A stretch of 64,000 bases of DNA, taken from positions 8,494,001 through 8,558,000 of the forward strand of contig JANTQA010000047.1 in assembly GCA_027625915.1 (NCBI GenBank), in the 5' to 3' direction. Source of the stretch: Anaeramoeba flamelloides (taxonomy: Eukaryota; Metamonada; Anaeramoebidae). Numbering within the stretch: the first letter of the stretch is position 1; each line of letters begins with the position of its first letter. The notes under the pieces are model-generated. The model saw only the letters and a list, made by a program, of their open reading frames with translations, was not told where the DNA came from and searched no databases. A program made the translations under genes and the position numbers. This document shows, piece by piece, positions 44,828 to 56,705 of the stretch.

Positions 44828-47800
44828 ATGACAGATTTTGATCCAAACACCATTTTGTCTCTTGTTAAAGAACGAAACTTAATCGAAACACAATCCTTTA
44901 TTCCATTTTTCAATGAAATTAAAGAATTAACGGAGCTAGATGTTGTCTTAACAAAAAATGCCAAATCGACACATGAAAAAACTAGGGTACTTACACAAGA
45001 TGTTGAACAGCTCACAAGTAGCTTAAAAAAACTCCGAGAAAACATTTCAAACGGAAATGTCTCTAGTGAAGAAATTCGAAAATTGGAAGATGAAAAAACA
45101 CAAGAACAAAAAAAATTGGTTTCCTTGTTGGAAAAAAAAACACAGTCACTTGAAATGAAACAACAAATGAAAACATTGAAAGAAAAATATCAAAAAAAAA
45201 AAAAGATTTCGAAGCACTTAACTCAACAAAACGATTCTCTTAAGGACGTGCTCAAGGACAAACAAGAATCTTTAAGGACGTACCGTTCCGAAATGATGAA
45301 TTTACAACTAAAATTACAAGAAAAAACAGACATCTTACAAATCGAAAACGAAGCAAACACACAGCTACAAAACAGAATGCTGAAACGATCTCAAAAAATT
45401 GCAAAGCAGCTGAATGAGCAAAATGAGCAATATGAAATGAAAATGAAAGAAAAAAGGAGAAAGAACATTATTGATTTTGCAGTCAAAGACATTAATGGCA
45501 AAATTGATCGAAGAAGTTCAGAAAGAGAATTAAGAATGGCTGTTTCAACAGTTCCTAAAAAGGCCTTAAGAACCTTCGTAAATATTTTTTTTATCAAAAA
45601 TTTTTAAGAAGAAAGATCGATTTGAAAATCAGGAACTAACCCCAAAAACTACTTTTGATGAAAAAAAAAAAAATTTTTTTTTTTCTTTTACTTTTTTTTC
45701 TTTTTTTCTTTGTTTTTTCTTTTTATAATTAGGAAGCACATGAAGGTGAAGTTACCTGTGTCAAATACCATGAAAGTGGTGGGTTTTTTATTACTGGTTC
45801 TGTTGACTCAACTGTTAAGGTATGGGATAGCCGAGTTGGAACTGTAAGTTTTTGTTATTTATATTTTTTTTTAATTTTTTTTTTTTTTAAAAACATATTG
45901 GGATGACACTAAATTCAAGAACAAAAAACACAAGTTTTGAGAACAATAGAAAAAATGTGAAAAACCTTCACTAACTAGTTAAATCAAAGAAATAAAAACC
46001 ATTATTTGGATTTGAAATGGGAAATATTTTTCACTCCATCTTCTTTTCATTTCTTAATACATTTCAAGAAAAGAAATTAAAACAAACCCCTATATTTTCT
46101 TAAGATAGGAAATCATTATTTTTATTTGATCTAAAAATGTTGTCTCTTGGTTGAGCTGATTATTATTGGTGAATTGAAGATAAAAGAATTGAAAAAAAAA
46201 AAAAAAAAACAAAATTAGATGATAATTTTCTTCATTTAAGAGAGCAAGTTCGAAATGAATTTTTTGTGACAAATTAAAAATTCTATTAATTTCCTTTTAA
46301 TTAAGATTCTTATGATCCTTTATCCAAAGATTAAAATCAATTATTTTTTTGAAAAAATTTTTAGGTTTTTTTTCGTTTTTATTTTTTGTTCTATTTTGAA
46401 AATACCCACTTACCTACCACAAAGTAGTAATTAAGATTGTATTTATTTATGGGGAAATTCATCAATTTTACTGAAGGTATTAGTACTTTTGTACCATAAA
46501 CGGACTTAAATGAAGCTAATTGGATAAATATCTTCTTGAGTGTATTTTTAAGGAATTGATTAGTGAGGTTTTAAAGAAGAACAAAAAATAAAAAAAAAAT
46601 TCTTCTAATCTGTGGATTAAATGATCATATGAACGGTAACAAATAAAAAGGGAATACATTTGTAATCTATCTGAAGAATTAATTTGGAACTTATATTCTT
46701 AAATTTCAAATTTTATTAGATTTTAAAAAATTACAAATTTCTTAAAAAAAATTAAGACATCGATTTTTACACAAGTGTAGTCAACAATAAATCAATTTCA
46801 ATATTTTCTTTACTTAAAATTACTTATCTACATTACTTGAACATATTTTACACTGTGCAATAAATATAGTTATTTTAATTGCACTGCTTGATAAATTATA
46901 TTTATTTACCATTTCTTAAATACTGATTTATAATATTTAAACTATCACTTATTTTTAGTTGAAGAGATTAGTCTCTACCGCGTAGAAGTCTAAAATAAGG
47001 GTATACTTGCTTTTGAAAGTAAATCACATTTAGTGATCCAGAATTCAAATGTCTCTACAAATTTTGATTTGTAAAATAGTATTATTTGTCGATCTCAAGA
47101 ATTAAAAATTATCTTTGTCTTTGTAAAAAATCCAAGAATTTCTGAAAAAAATCTGCATTTTGAGATAATTTTAAAGGATGAATTATCAATATACAGACTT
47201 CAAAGTTGCAAAATATCTTTCTTAAATTTGTCTCGAAATGTAGAATTAGTTGCCGAAACAATCCGAATTTTTTTAATAAAATTAAATAATTAACAAATAT
47301 ATTATTTTTAAAAAAATATTTCAGAAATATTGAAAATATATTGATGTTACAATTATCGTCATAAAAAGGAAATAAAACTCATTCTTTAGGTTTTTATGTT
47401 GATGATTATTGAGTAATTTTTGAAATTAAAAAAATTGAAAAAATTAGTTACTTTTGGAAGTTCTAAACATTGATTTTTGAAAACTGGAAAACTATTATTT
47501 TGGTTTCTATCTATACTGGTATTTGAAATTTAGATGGGGTTAAAAATTCAGCCGATTATCTTTTTTCAATTCTGTAATATTTTTATTTAATTTCAGGATT
47601 AGTTAGTTTAATCCAAATATACCAATACAAAGTTATAAAAAAGGGACCAAACAAATAAATAGAAATCAGTATTTTTAATCAATTTTGTTAAAATTTCTGT
47701 TGAAAACTGTTTTTGAAAAAAAAAAAATGTAGTTAAGTGAAAATTTTTTTACCATTTATTATTTGGATATCAGTAGATTTGGAAAAGTTATTAAAAAAAA

Positions 47801-50257
47801 AAATTACAAAATAACCATTTTTAATTGTGATCTCGACTAAAAAATCCAAATAATTTATTGTTGAATAAGATTTATAAATCGAATCTTTAGAGCCTCATTC
47901 AGAAAATAGAGTACTAATATAATTTATCTTTTAATTACAACATACTTTAATTATAGATAAATCTATGGTGACATTATTTCCTTTTGACATCAATGTTCAA
48001 TAATTGTAAATCATTAATAACACAATTCAAAGTTTTTTTATTCAATTCATTTTTAAATCATTCAATGAGATTTTTAAAATTAATTTTTAAATTATTCAAT
48101 GAGATTTTTAAAATGTGGTGGTATAGGCATTTTAAAAAATTGTGACGGAAAATTTTACAAAAATTATCTTTAAAACTGCTAACAAACTTAAATAGAACTA
48201 TTTTTAGGTCTCTATTAAAACTTTTTTTGTTACACTTTTTTAAAATCACTTTGACAAAATATATGCCAAATTATTTGGAATTTATAAGAATCTTTAAATT
48301 CATATATTTTCAAATTTGTTCGATTCTAGAGAAAAGCCAAAAACATTTTACAAAATGCAATTCTGTCATTTGAATTCTGATCCTCACATTTTTCCTCATT
48401 GTTTAATTTAGTTTAGGTGATCGGTTTTTAAACATATCTTGGCTTCAAATCAATTTTAGTGAAAAAAATTTGGCTATTGAATTGAAACTACACAACAGTA
48501 ATGATTATTCTTTAAAAAAAAACCGGTAATAATTATAGATAAGCTGGTTTCAAAAAGTGAATACTCGAAGGGATTAAAAAATATTACTCAAACTGTTTGA
48601 TTCGCCCTTTACCGCAACTTTAATAACACTTTTTAAAACTTTTTTTTTGTCTCACTTTTTTAAAATAGCTTTCCAATAATTGGAATTTTAATTTTTTCAA
48701 AATAAAAAAGAAAAAAATGTTGAAAATTTCTTTTTGAAAAAATAATAATATCATCTTTGGATAAACAGATCGTAAGAATCTTAATTAAAACGAAAAGATT
48801 GAATTTTTATTAACTCAAATAAACTCGTCAAATTTTCAAAAGTAAAATTTTTTAATTTCAACAAGAGTTTAAAAAAATGAACAAGAACTCTTTTGAATGT
48901 TTAATAAAATAGACTATTATTTAATTTGTTTTGATATTTGGAATTTTTTTTTTTTTGTTTTGTCAAAATTAGATTAATAAAATATGTAAATGGGTGTACA
49001 TATTACAGAATAATATTTGTGAGGATTAATTTTCACTAATTTTTTATTGATTTACAAACAAAAATTTCTCAAGATGAGAGAAATCTTGATTTTTAACTAA
49101 TTGGCAAAGTCTGAATATTTGACACCAAAATAATGAAAATTCAAACAAAACTGTAATTTGAAAGATGAATAAAGAAATTTATTTCCAATAAAGAAATTTT
49201 AGTCATTTGATCCTTAAAAAATAATCTTCTATAATATTTATATTAAGACACCCTAAATTTTATGAACATTTGAATTTAATTTTGAAAAATATTTGAAAAT
49301 GAAATTAATTTAATTAAGGATAACAGTAATAACATCAGTAACATTAATAATAACATTAATATAATAATAACATTAATTATAATAATATCATTAATTATAA
49401 TAATATCATTAATTATAATAATAACATTAATTATAATAATAACATTGATTCCAATAATAACATTAATATCATTAACAACATAATAATCATGATAATAGCA
49501 AAAAAATGTATTGAGGGGGGCCACTTCGGGGATTAATACTGTAGATGTTTCGTCGAATGGTACATTTGTACTTGGAGGGGGTAACGACAATTCCATTCGT
49601 ATTTGGAATCTTGAAACTTCAAGAGTTAGACACACATTTACTAACCACACAAATAAAGTTTTTTGTGCAATATTTTCTGCAGATTCATCAAAAGTAATTT
49701 CAGCTGGACAGGATCGAACAATCAGAATTTTTGATCTCAATCGGGGATATTGTGAAAAGACAATAATGTGCCCTTCGACTTGTTTCTCCTTAGCTTTAAG
49801 TCTTGAAAACACTGAAATTTATTCTGGCCATTTTAATAAAACTGTAAAAATATTTGATTTAAGAACAGGCCAAGAAACAGTAGAAATTGATGGAAAGCAT
49901 GGCGCACATGTAACCTCCGTTGAATTATCAAATGACGGTACAAAATTATTAACAAATTGCCGTGATTCTGTTGTGAGAATCCTTGATCTTAAAAGATACA
50001 AAGTGTTGAAAGAATTTAAGCATCCCAAATACAAAAATAAAAATAATTTAACACGCGCTGTTTTTAGCCCAGATATGAATTATGTAGCTGCTGGTGGTGT
50101 TCAAGGAATGCTATTTATTTGGAATGCATTAACAGGGAAAATTGAAACATCCTTAACTTCTCGAAATAAAGCTGCAATAAATAGCCTTGATTGGTCTCCA
50201 ACAGGCGATTATCTTGCAACAGTTGATAGGAAAAAAAAGGTTACAGTTTGGTATTAG
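44828..50257 (+). CDS. ATG16: ATG16-like autophagy protein (coiled coil plus WD40)
   Basis: Three exons (44828-45577, 45733-45843, 49499-50257), all phase 0, encode 539 residues; ATG16L1 is about 607. Residues 1-40 contain an amphipathic segment (LVKERNLIETQSF) placed like the ATG5-binding helix. Residues about 45-230 are a Lys/Glu/Gln coiled coil for dimerisation. From residue 240 a WD40 propeller aligns with ATG16L1: VPKKALRTF-EAHEGEV against VPVKALCVF-DAHDGEV, YSGHFNKTVKIFDLRT against MSGHFDKKIRFWDIRS, FSPDMNYVAAGGVQG and LTGKIE. ATG12-ATG5-ATG16 directs LC3/ATG8 lipidation on phagophore and endolysosomal membranes; a WD40-bearing ATG16 is known in animals and amoebae but not fungi. Introns are 155 and 3655 nt. 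The second splits the propeller, with no residues missing in the alignment, so no hidden exon is needed. It ends just after an 18-bp tandem array. Confidence 0.92.
49363..49450. repeat. 18-bp tandem array next to the ATG16 3' splice site
   Basis: Nearly five copies of AATAATA(A/T)CATTAATTAT at 49363-49450, within the 3.65-kb intron and 48 bases before exon 3. The array displaces any usual polypyrimidine tract. Confidence 0.85.
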
Positions 50258-53026
50258 TCAGTTAATTTCTTTTTTTTATTATTATTTTAATTATGATTAT
50301 TTTTTTTTATTAATTTTGATTTGAATTTTTATATTTTTTTTACAGCTTTTCTATTTTTCTTTGAATGATCTTTTTTTTAACATTTTACATCAAAAAACTT
50401 TTATTTTTTCTTAAAAAAAAAAAAACAATTCAAAATTGTGTAAGACCATTTTATTAACAGCTAATAAAAAGGGAAAAAATAACCATTTTTTTTTTTTTTC
50501 TTTCTTATACTTTAATTATTTACCTTTTTATATCTTTCATATACTTTTTATTTTAAATTTTTATTTTTACAAAACAAAAAAAACATAGACAGCAAAGAAA
50601 ATTCTACAAATTGATATTTAACTATCAAGATTATATTCTAAGGTATTTTCAAAAAACGAAGTACATACTTATTATAAAATATCATTATATTAAAAACTAG
50701 ATTCTAAGAAAAATTCTATTTAAATATCCAAAATTGTGATCAACATTTTCTTGATTCTTAATAATAATTAAATTGGTTTGTAAGTGTGGTATTAGTTTAA
50801 GAAAAGATATTAAATTTTCTGATCACAATTTTTAATGATATTTTTTAGATTTGAAAATTGGTTTATTATTTTTTTCTTTTTGATCAAAAAAAATTGGTAT
50901 TTCTAAAATGTTTAATTTAGATAAATTTTTGAATTGAAGGTAAAACTTAGAACTGTATTTCATTCTTTAAAAAATATTTTGTGAAATTAGAATTTTTTCT
51001 CTTTTTTATTATAATTTGCTATACATTGATTTCTTTAAAAAAAAGTGTATTTACTTACTTTTCATTTTTTTGAAATATTTTGATGAAACATCTCATGATA
51101 AGTAAATAATGAGTATTGGTTAAATCAGCATTAATAAACTCCATTTTACTCAATGTGACCAGCAAAAAAATGAAAAATTCGCTTTATTTTTAAGAGAAAC
51201 CAAACTTAGATTGTATAGAAATACGAGTAATAATAAACTCTGGATTAGAGTCAATAGTAATAAAAGAAATACCCTGGACAAATCATAAATTTCAAAAAAA
51301 AAAAAATATTAAAAAATTTTTAGATCCACTTTCATTGGAATGTCTCGTGCAAAATATCTCAATTTCTTTGGAAAATTCAAATTGTTTACAACAAGATTTT
51401 TTACTTGTAAATGTATGAATTTTAAAAGAAAATACAAAGACTCACTTTTCTTAATATTAATTTGAGTTTTAAAGTATTTTTTTTTTAAATTTAATTATTC
51501 AAAAAAAAAGAAAGAAAAAAAAGAAAGACAAAATGAGAAAAAAATGATTTTGATCTAAAAATTGAAATTTTAATTTGAGAAGAATCATGAATTAAACTCA
51601 GAGATAATGTTATATTTCTAAATTAAACCTGGTTCCCTTTGACTGAAAAAGAGTTTATTTGGCTCTTAATTTGGTATTGCCAATTTAACAATAGATCGAT
51701 TCTAAATTTCAAAATTTTGGTTTAGTTAAAACTGTTCTAAGAATTACTATAAAACAATTACATTCAAATTGGAATTAAATTTGATTTTTTTGAAAAATCT
51801 GAAAATTATTTTTTTTTGTATTTTGTTTAGATTTAATTTTTTAAAATTATATAACCTTTTTCGTTTGATCAATAAATTTTTTCGAACAGATTGATTTGAG
51901 GTTATAGTTTATATTTTTTTTTTTAAGAAATAGAAGAATTCAAATAAAATTAGTTGGTGGCCTTGAACTTTTGATTGATCAATAATTATGGTGGATATTT
52001 CAACAAATTAATCAATATATTTATTTTGTTCAACCATCTCTTAAATTTTTAACAAACTCTTGATTTATAGTAATATTGATAATTATTGTTTTTTTATTTT
52101 TTTGAGTATTTTAATTTATCAATAATTGTCAAAGTTCCAATTTATGATTGGTTCTAATTTGGTATTTTGACGAAAATCTATTTAATAAAATTTTTTTGTA
52201 CAAAAATTAAATTTTGGTGTGTTAAAAATTTCAAATTATAGTTTTTTATCTTAGATATTTTTTCTGAAATAAAAAAAAAAATTCCCTACTTTAATTTTTT
52301 TTATCGAAAAAGTGTAAATTATACTCTAATTCCCCTTAGACTTATATTCCCTTTCCATACATTTAAGCGTGAACATCGTTTTAACGATTTTTAATTCATG
52401 AAAATAATTTCAAACTATCGAATATTGCCTTACTTTTTGGGAAATACGTTTTCTTAAATATATTTACAATTCATAATTTAAAAAAAAAGGAGTTCTTATT
52501 GTGAAAATTGTTTTCTACAGTTAACATAATAATTAAAAGAATAAAAAAATCTGATGCTGAATAAATATAAAAGAATTGTGGTAATATGAAATTTAGATAT
52601 TTTTTGAAAAAAAATCACTAATCTCGAAAATTTATATTAAAAAATACATTTTTGTTTAACAATAAACCTCTTGAAATGGATTTTCCAATTTTTATTTTTT
52701 GTTGTAACAGAAAAAGAATACTTCTTGAAATTGGGTACTCAAAACTTTCTGAAAAATCTAAACACAATTTTGAAGTACTCTTATGATCAATAATTTTGAT
52801 AAAAACAAACTCGATGCGTTTTTTAAAATAAATAACTTTTTTGTCTCTTGGATTACTTTTTTATGAAAGTTTTTAAAGTCTTCTTGCAAGGTTTGTTATT
52901 CTCTGAACAAAAGTTTCGTTTTTTATTCAGAATAAAACAAACTTAATATTTATCATTTTTTTCGTATTGCTCCTTTTTATAAGATGAACTTTGAAAATTT
53001 ATTTGATAATTTAGATCACAATTGCT
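50258..53026. other. Gene-free interval
   Basis: AT-rich DNA. A diverged relative of the element nested at 26171-26741 lies at about 50640-51200. A block at 52300-52425 recurs at 54810-54935 (AAAATAATTTCAAAC and flanks). No gene is supported. Confidence 0.45.
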
Positions 53027-54427
53027 ATGAGATCGGTAAATTAGTAATACTTCCTTATTTTTTTCAATGACTTCAAAGAGAACAATATTAACCTCATCTC
53101 TTTTTTTTTTTGTTCTTTTTTGCTTTTGTACTTAGTCAAACGACAACAAAAAAAGCTGGGAAGAACTTAACAAGCTTAACAAAATAATCCAAAATACTGA
53201 AACAAAGTTAGAAAAGATCAACTTAAAACTTGAGAACGAAATTGATCAACTTGTTGGCACATCAGAAATAGAGAAAGAAATGTAGCATTTTGAAATATTT
53301 TTTAATTTTCTTTTTATTTTTTTTTTTTTATTTTTTTTTTTCCTCTTTTTTCTTATCCTTCACCCATCGTCTAAATAACAAAACAAAATGTTAATAATCA
53401 AAAAAAAAAAAAAAAAAAACATTATTCCCAAAAAGAGATACAAAAAATCAATTGACAAAAACACTTGGTGGGTATTATGAGGAAAGAAAAAAAACAACAA
53501 ATCGTATTTTTGTGTGTGAGAAAAAAAGGCTTAAAGTGATGAAACGAATTGAAGATTTACATTCCCAAATAAAGGTGATGATGAATAATGATCAAGAGTC
53601 AACAAAAAACCAAAAGCAAGAAAGGTTCAAATCACAACAAGACTTTTATGATCAAAAAATGAAGAAACTTCAATCTGGTCTTGAAGAAAAAATTGAAAAG
53701 AGGTACTTTTGGATTGCATTTCTTTTTTTTCTTTTACCTTTCTTTTCGCTTGATTCAATTTCTTTTTTTTTTTTTTTCTTTTTTTTACAAATTTTACAAA
53801 ACAAAAACAAACAACATTAATAAAAGAAAAAAAATCTCAGAGAATTTACCGCCTTGGCACCACGAGTTGACAATTTTGGATCTACTAATAAATTTTCTTA
53901 AAGATAAAAAACATTTCTTACAGAACTCTGAAGAAGATAATGATGAGATTCAAAACGATGATTACAAATTAAGCGATTCGCTTAAACCTTCGATCCTTTA
54001 CTATTTTAATTTAGTTCAAACAAAACCACCAAAAGATAAAACGGAAATTAAAGCAAAAATTGAAATTTTATTAAAAAAACAACAATATTTTAAACGATTA
54101 CCCAGAGGCTCAGTAGTGGAAAATGATTTTGAAAAGGAAGAAGAAAAAGGAAAAGAAGAAGGAAAAGGAAAGGAAACGGAAACGGAAACGAAGAAAGAAA
54201 AGGAAAAAATTCATAATAAAGAACCAGTTATTAAAATTAAACTCAATATTAACAAAGAAGGAAAAACCAAAATAATTTTTGATTTAATTGGTGATAATAT
54301 CAACGAAGAAAAGAAAAAAGATATTAATGTAGATAAGGTTGAGGATTTGAAGGAAACATTTAATCCAAATGTAAAAAACGATATTCAGATTTTTAAGAAT
54401 GATAATGATTTTAAACAGAAACACTAA
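53027..54427 (+). CDS. Unrecognised coiled-coil protein, four exons
   Basis: Exons 53027-53035, 53136-53281, 53436-53702 and 53827-54427 join in frame to 340 residues. The first exon encodes only Met-Arg-Ser before GTAAAT, and other upstream ATGs do not give an open join. Residues about 5-145 are heptad-like and highly charged, predicted coiled coil. A short hydrophobic block follows (NLPPWHHELTILDLLINFL, about 146-164), the most conserved-looking part. The tail is acidic/basic with an ETETETKKEKEK repeat. Introns 2 and 3 have weak sites (GTAGCA donor, GTACTT donor, AAAAG acceptors), so those borders are less sure. I do not recognise the family; nuclear or cytoskeletal adaptor roles are both possible. 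Confidence 0.6.
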
Positions 54428-55249
54428 CTAATAAAAGAAAATGGTGAATGAAATATCCAAAAAAAGTACAAACATAATTATATCTTAATTTAAAAAATTC
54501 AAGAAAAAAAAAACTAATTTGCTTTTAAATTATCATTACAATTTATTTTGCATTTTTTGTTCAATATTCAAGAGGAATTTTAATTTTTTTTCATCAAAGT
54601 TTTATTAAATATGGTAGTTTCAATAATAAAGTTTGAATATATAATAATAACCTGGTATATATTAGCAATTGATTCGTCATGAAAAACTTTATTAGAAATA
54701 ATTTAGATCATTAAATTTTGTATATTTTTTTCAAAAGTTAAAATTTGAATTTTAATAGTTAAATAACTCAATAATCTACAAATTAACAAAAATGTGTATT
54801 TTTACTATTTTTTTATTATTGAAGAAGTGTAAATGGCAATATAGATTGCGTTTATACTTTAAAGTCCCTTTCACAAATTTAAGCATGTAAATCCCAGAAT
54901 TTGCAATTGTTCATAAATGAAAATAATTTCAAACTTTTTTTCTGATTGAAAAATTAATTCATTTCGATTTATTTCTTTAAATTTATTTTAGAAATATTTA
55001 TCTGACGTTTTCATATTAAGTACAGAAACTTATATAATTTTAAATTCTTTTTATTATTTCTTTATGTGCATTTATTAAATTTAAAGGGCAAAATTTATTA
55101 GAATTTTTATTTATTGACATAGGAATATCTCTTTAAGAAATTAGTAAATGTTGTAAATCCACTAAATTGGTGAACGTTTTAGGGATAGCTGAAACATTTT
55201 TGATGGTAAATAGTGAATTTTGATTTTTAATTAAAGTGAAATATTTTGG

Positions 55250-55560
55250 TGGGGGTATCCTAGAATGCCTTAGAGTGTCTGGGGAGCGCCTAGAGTACAG
55301 TCAAGTGTCTTGGGGTGCCTAGGTTTTCTTGAGATTTAGTAAAATCTATTGATTTTGGTAGGTTTTTTTGAGTTTTCCATTTATTTGGAAAATCAATAGA
55401 TTTTCTTTAGGTTTTTTTTACTTTAGAAATAAACCAAAAATTTTAATAAATTTTCGGTATATTTCTAAACAAAAAGAAACCTAGAACACTTCACAAATAA
55501 AATAAAAAACTCAAAAAACCCTAAAATATTTCACAAATAAACAGAAAACTCAAGAAAACA
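55250..55560. repeat. Foldback repeat related to 37288-37490
   Basis: It shares GGAAAATCAATAGATTTTC and TAGGTTTTTTTTACTTT, and the tandem AAACCTAGAACACTTCACAA units. It also has a G-rich left flank (GGGGAGCGCCTAGAGTACAG, CTTGGGGTGCCTAGG) that is an inverted partner of the CCTAGGCACT end. The left flank is unusually G+C-rich for this region. Confidence 0.65.
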
Positions 55561-56200
55561 CAAATACAAATTTTTTGATTTTTATTTCTTCTCTATAAAA
55601 TCTATTGAATTCCTAATCAAAAGAAAAACTGTAAAAAAAAATAATTTATTTCTAAAAATAGTATTAAAAGTAAGTATGGTTTGGTAGTAATCAGTTTTTC
55701 ACCCCATTTTTATATTCCAAGATGCGTAAAACTTTTATTTTTTTTTCTCAAAAATTTACCTCAAGATTTTTTTAAGGTTCTGAGTTTGTCAAATGAGACA
55801 AAAACAACAAACAGTCTTGATTTGTTCATTCAAATAAAAGATAAGTTCAATAAAGTATGGTTCATATTTTCTAATTCTAAATATTTTTGATTTGGCTGAA
55901 TGTTATTTCCTCAATAGTATTTCCATCAAAATAATCTAAAGAATAAAATTAACCCAAGATCTTCAGAAAAGTTCTTGCAGAGACAATATTTTTAAAGTTA
56001 AATTTCACTCTTCTTTGATAGATTGTAAAATAAAACTTGATTTTGGTTCATTTATTATTTACCATTTTTCAACGAAAACTTTGAATAAAAAGATTTTCTG
56101 TTTAAGAAAAATACAGTAACAAATTTCTCAAACACCCTCACAAAAAAGAGAATATATTCTATTTAGACCAATTATTTTCAAAAAATGAATAATTGGATAA

Positions 56201-56655
56201 CTGTTGAGAGAAAAATGCTGGACATAGAAAAATGGTTGTACAGCATTTTTAATTCGGAACATTAGTAAAATTGAAAATCAAATCCTATTGATAACTAGGT
56301 GAATTTCATATAAATCCAGGTTTAAATGTGTTACAAGTTCATTAATCTGTGGTGTGTGTAGAATACTGATTTGAATGGTTGATAACTAAAGTAGATGATG
56401 TTATTTTAACCAAAATCTAAGTTTTAGTAAAGTTTACTATTAATTCTGGAAATGGTAATTTTTAAACTTACTTTAGATTAGAGATAAGGTTTTGAAAAAG
56501 TAGAATTACATTAGTCATTATTCTAATAAGTAGATTATTGTTATTTTCTTTGATTATTTCACAAACGAAAGAAATTAAAAATAATTTTCAGTAAGGTTCC
56601 CAATTAAAATTGCTTTCCAGCTATTTTTCTGTGTCCAACATTTTTCTCTCAACAG
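56201..56655. mobile_element. Insertion element with 3-bp TAA flank, 455 bp
   Basis: Left CTGTTGAGAGAAAAATGCTG and right (reverse complement) CTGTTGAGAGAAAAATGTTG, then GGACA(T/C)AGAAAAAT on both arms. TAA is present on both sides, a target length typical of PIF/Harbinger-type elements. Subterminal TTTTTAATT...ATTAGTAAAATT resembles family 2. It ends 50 bp upstream of VPS35. Confidence 0.75.
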
Positions 56656-56705
56656 TAAACACTTTTTTTATTGGATAATTTTTCATTTTTTCTAATTTCT
56701 CTCTA

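Larger units (their letters stand above)
54428..56705. other. Intergenic interval before VPS35
   Basis: AT-rich DNA with a foldback repeat (55250-55560) and an insertion element (56201-56655) whose right end is 50 bp from the VPS35 start. No gene is supported. Confidence 0.5.

Noticed and set aside
49276-49812. 178-codon minus frame
   Set aside because: It reads antisense through ATG16 exon 3 and the 18-bp tandem array (Ile/Asn repeats), so it is not a gene.
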